Of a stretch of DNA of 32,788 nucleotides, positions 32,216 through 32,788 are shown one piece after another. Both the position numbers and the translations under genes were made by a program. The notes under the pieces were generated by a model, which saw nothing but the letters and a program-made list of their open reading frames with translations, did no database searches and was not told where the DNA came from. The stretch covers positions 1 through 32,788 of the forward strand of contig QHXY01000025.1 of assembly GCA_003223145.1 (NCBI GenBank). The letters run 5' to 3'. The DNA comes from Acidobacteriota bacterium. GTDB lineage: Bacteria; Acidobacteriota; Polarisedimenticolia; Gp22-AA2. Position 1 is the stretch's first letter. Each line of letters starts with the position of its first letter.

Positions 32216-32788
32216 ATGGCCGGGACGAAGGGTCAGATCGTCGTCATCGACGATGACGAGGGGAACCGCCGGGGCATCGAGCTGGCGCTGCGCAAGGACG
32301 GGTACGACGTCGTCTCCTTCGCCTCGGGTCCCCGCGGGATCGAGCATCTGAAGCAGAGCGGCATCGACCTCCTGGTCACCGATCTGAGGATGCCGGGCAT
32401 GGACGGACTGGAGGTCTTGAAGCTCGCGAAGTCGGTCGACCCCGGGCTGGCGGTCCTGGTGATCACCGGCTTCGGATCGGTGGAGTCGGCCGTGGACGCC
32501 ATGAAGCACGGCGCCGACGACTACCTCCAGAAGCCGGTCAACCTGGTCGAGCTGCGCAAGCGCGTGGCGGCGGCGGTCGAGAAACGCCGTCTGGCGCAGG
32601 AGGTCCGCCAGCTCAGGGAGCGGCTGGAGGAGAAATTCTCCTTCGGCACCATCATCGGCGCGTCGAAGTCGATGCAGCAGGTGCTGCATCAGCTCTCCCT
32701 GGTGGCGCCGACGCGCAGCAGCGTCCTGATCGTCGGAGAGAGCGGCACCGGCAAGGAGCTCATCGCCAACGCCCTGCACCAGAACTCG
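32216..32788 (+). CDS. NtrC-type sigma54-dependent response regulator (C-terminus beyond window end)
   Basis: REC: IVVIDDDEGNRRGIELALRKDGYDVVSF...DLLVTDLRMPGMDGLEVL...DDYLQKPVNL; start of AAA+ domain IIGASKSMQQVLHQLSLVAPTRSSVLIVGESGTGKELIANALHQNS. Confidence 0.93.
   Translation, partial: MAGTKGQIVVIDDDEGNRRGIELALRKDGYDVVSFASGPRGIEHLKQSGIDLLVTDLRMPGMDGLEVLKLAKSVDPGLAVLVITGFGSVESAVDAMKHGADDYLQKPVNLVELRKRVAAAVEKRRLAQEVRQLRERLEEKFSFGTIIGASKSMQQVLHQLSLVAPTRSSVLIVGESGTGKELIANALHQNS

Overview
GC-rich bacterial chromosomal window with about 29 credible protein-coding genes. I saw no rRNA, convincing tRNA, CRISPR array, transposase or phage module. Left to right: a FAD-dependent amine oxidase-like gene cut by the window start (-), a 63-aa protein (-), VIT1/CCC1 membrane protein (-), aldehyde dehydrogenase (+), dienelactone hydrolase-like protein (+), QueF (+), a putative secreted protein overlapping a large matrixin-like metalloprotease (+), two tandem MetE-like barrels (-), a REC-like/PilZ protein (+), a five-gene catabolic cluster ALDH / enoyl-CoA hydratase / MDR oxidoreductase / enoyl-CoA hydratase / amidohydrolase (-), hypothetical proteins, a small CxxCH cytochrome (-), O-methyltransferase, metallophosphoesterase and VOC protein (+), glutamine-dependent NAD+ synthetase (-), a conserved unknown (-) divergent from an NTF2/SnoaL-like protein (+), a two-lobed M16 peptidase (+), an OmpA/TSP3 protein (-), and a histidine kinase (apparent frameshift) - ligA - NtrC-type regulator run (+, cut by the window end). 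Gene order looks largely like ordinary chromosomal content. I found no clear novel defence or mobile system. The most notable items are: (i) the DLH-like protein with Asp at the expected Cys nucleophile (GFDMGG); (ii) a split MetE-like pair with zinc ligands in only one barrel; (iii) the kinase frameshift and ligA lying between kinase and regulator; (iv) a repeat/palindrome array exactly between two divergent sigma70-type promoters (23127-23211); (v) several promoter -10 elements only 7-12 nt from start codons, suggesting leaderless mRNAs; (vi) the OmpA protein whose Pro/Ala-rich tail follows the OmpA domain. Family names come from motif recognition only; no search was run.
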